In this document: in pieces, positions 63,820 to 64,000 of the stretch | How positions within the stretch are numbered: position 1 is the first letter of the stretch | Layout: every line of letters starts with the position of its first letter | Assembly (NCBI GenBank): GCA_030998225.1 | Contig: JAPYXD010000686.1 | Coordinates: 744,001-808,000, forward strand | Direction: 5' to 3' | DNA: 64,000 nt | Source: Diplolepis rosae | Taxonomy: Eukaryota; Arthropoda; Insecta; Hymenoptera; Diplolepididae | Translations under genes and position numbers: made by a program | Notes under the pieces: generated by a model | What the model was told of the DNA's origin: nothing | Seen by the model: only the letters and a program-made list of their open reading frames with translations | The model's database searches: none

Positions 63820-64000
63820 CCTTTACTGACCGACTTGACGTTTAACTTTTGACCTTTCCTTTATACCATCTTTCACCCTTTTCTTTAATAGACTTAAAGT
63901 CAATTCACAAAATTTTCAGATACAGGTACATTCCGTCCTTACCTTTCTCAAAACCACGTGCATGAACGTCCTATACCGTCAGAAGGACAGTTTTTGTACC
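63820..64000 (+). other. Conserved spacer after env2; element continues
   Basis: Aligns with the minus copy near 31,840-32,020, for example GGACAGTTTTTGTA at the window end. The next expected features are genes X, Y and Z and the 3' LTR. Confidence 0.55.

Larger units (their letters stand above)
49541..64000 (+). mobile_element. Large Ty3/gypsy-type endogenous retrovirus-like element, plus copy
   Basis: Layout: LTR (to ~50,810), leader, gag 5' ORF, gag, PR, RT-RNase H, AT-hook/acidic region, IN, CARD-like gene, env1 (chuvirus-like), gene A, gene B, env2 (F-like), then the conserved tail where the window ends. Genes X, Y, Z and the 3' LTR should lie beyond 64,000. It is less damaged than the minus copy: lesions are a TAA in PR, short indels between PR and RT and between RNase H and IN, and indels in gene B and env2. 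CARD, env1 and gene A are open. Confidence 0.85.

Noticed and set aside
25944..64000. Idea that the env/dsRBD/CARD cluster is a polydnavirus or DNA-virus insertion
   Set aside because: LTRs, a polypurine tract, gag-pol and collinearity of two copies place the genes inside a retroelement. No DNA-virus core gene was seen.

Overview
The window looks like heterochromatic, AT-rich arthropod DNA. The element families and codon use suggest an insect, possibly a hymenopteran, but I saw no host gene that would fix the species. I found no convincing rRNA, tRNA, CRISPR array or single-copy host gene. Almost everything recognisable is mobile DNA, much of it nested.

Positions 1-25,943 are a repeat graveyard. 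They hold fold-back elements (3,957-5,112 and 9,330-9,997), several MITE-like families that share the end CACGGAGAAAAAT or are built from one short reiterated motif, tandem repeats (8,041-8,560 and 23,867-24,300) and a TA-flanked MITE (24,360-25,028). A 6.56 kb hAT transposon (11,631-18,185) has a perfect 8-bp target duplication CCCTGTCG, two inverted arms of about 1.64 kb and a broken transposase. It sits inside another element.

Positions 25,944-64,000 hold two head-to-head copies of one large Ty3/gypsy-type endogenous retrovirus-like element. The minus-strand copy (25,944-49,436) has both LTR regions but has lost RT, RNase H and the integrase core. Two 5'-truncated R1-like LINEs, a probable 1.87 kb solo LTR and two MITEs are inserted in it. 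The plus-strand copy (about 49,541 to beyond the window end) keeps gag-PR-RT-RNase H-IN with a few disabling lesions.

The gene cargo of this element is the main discovery. After gag-pol it carries, in order: a 93-aa CARD-like protein; a glycoprotein resembling chuvirus (Jingchuvirales) G; a protein with two dsRNA-binding-like domains; a second dsRBD protein with a CCHC knuckle; a second, unrelated envelope gene resembling the baculovirus F/errantivirus Env family; two Cys-rich proteins; and a third dsRBD plus CCHC protein. The last three are seen only in the minus copy, because the window ends before that point in the plus copy. Each of these ORFs starts 0-20 nt after a 3' splice acceptor-like sequence, and the LTR contains a strong 5' splice donor. 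This suggests that one LTR transcript is alternatively spliced to express at least eight downstream genes.

As inference, the gene set reads as a virus that enters cells with two kinds of envelope, blunts RNA interference with dsRBD proteins and blocks apoptosis with a CARD decoy. The polyprotein also has an HMGA-like module (AT-hooks plus acidic tract) between RNase H and integrase. No function was tested here; domain calls come from reading the sequence by eye.
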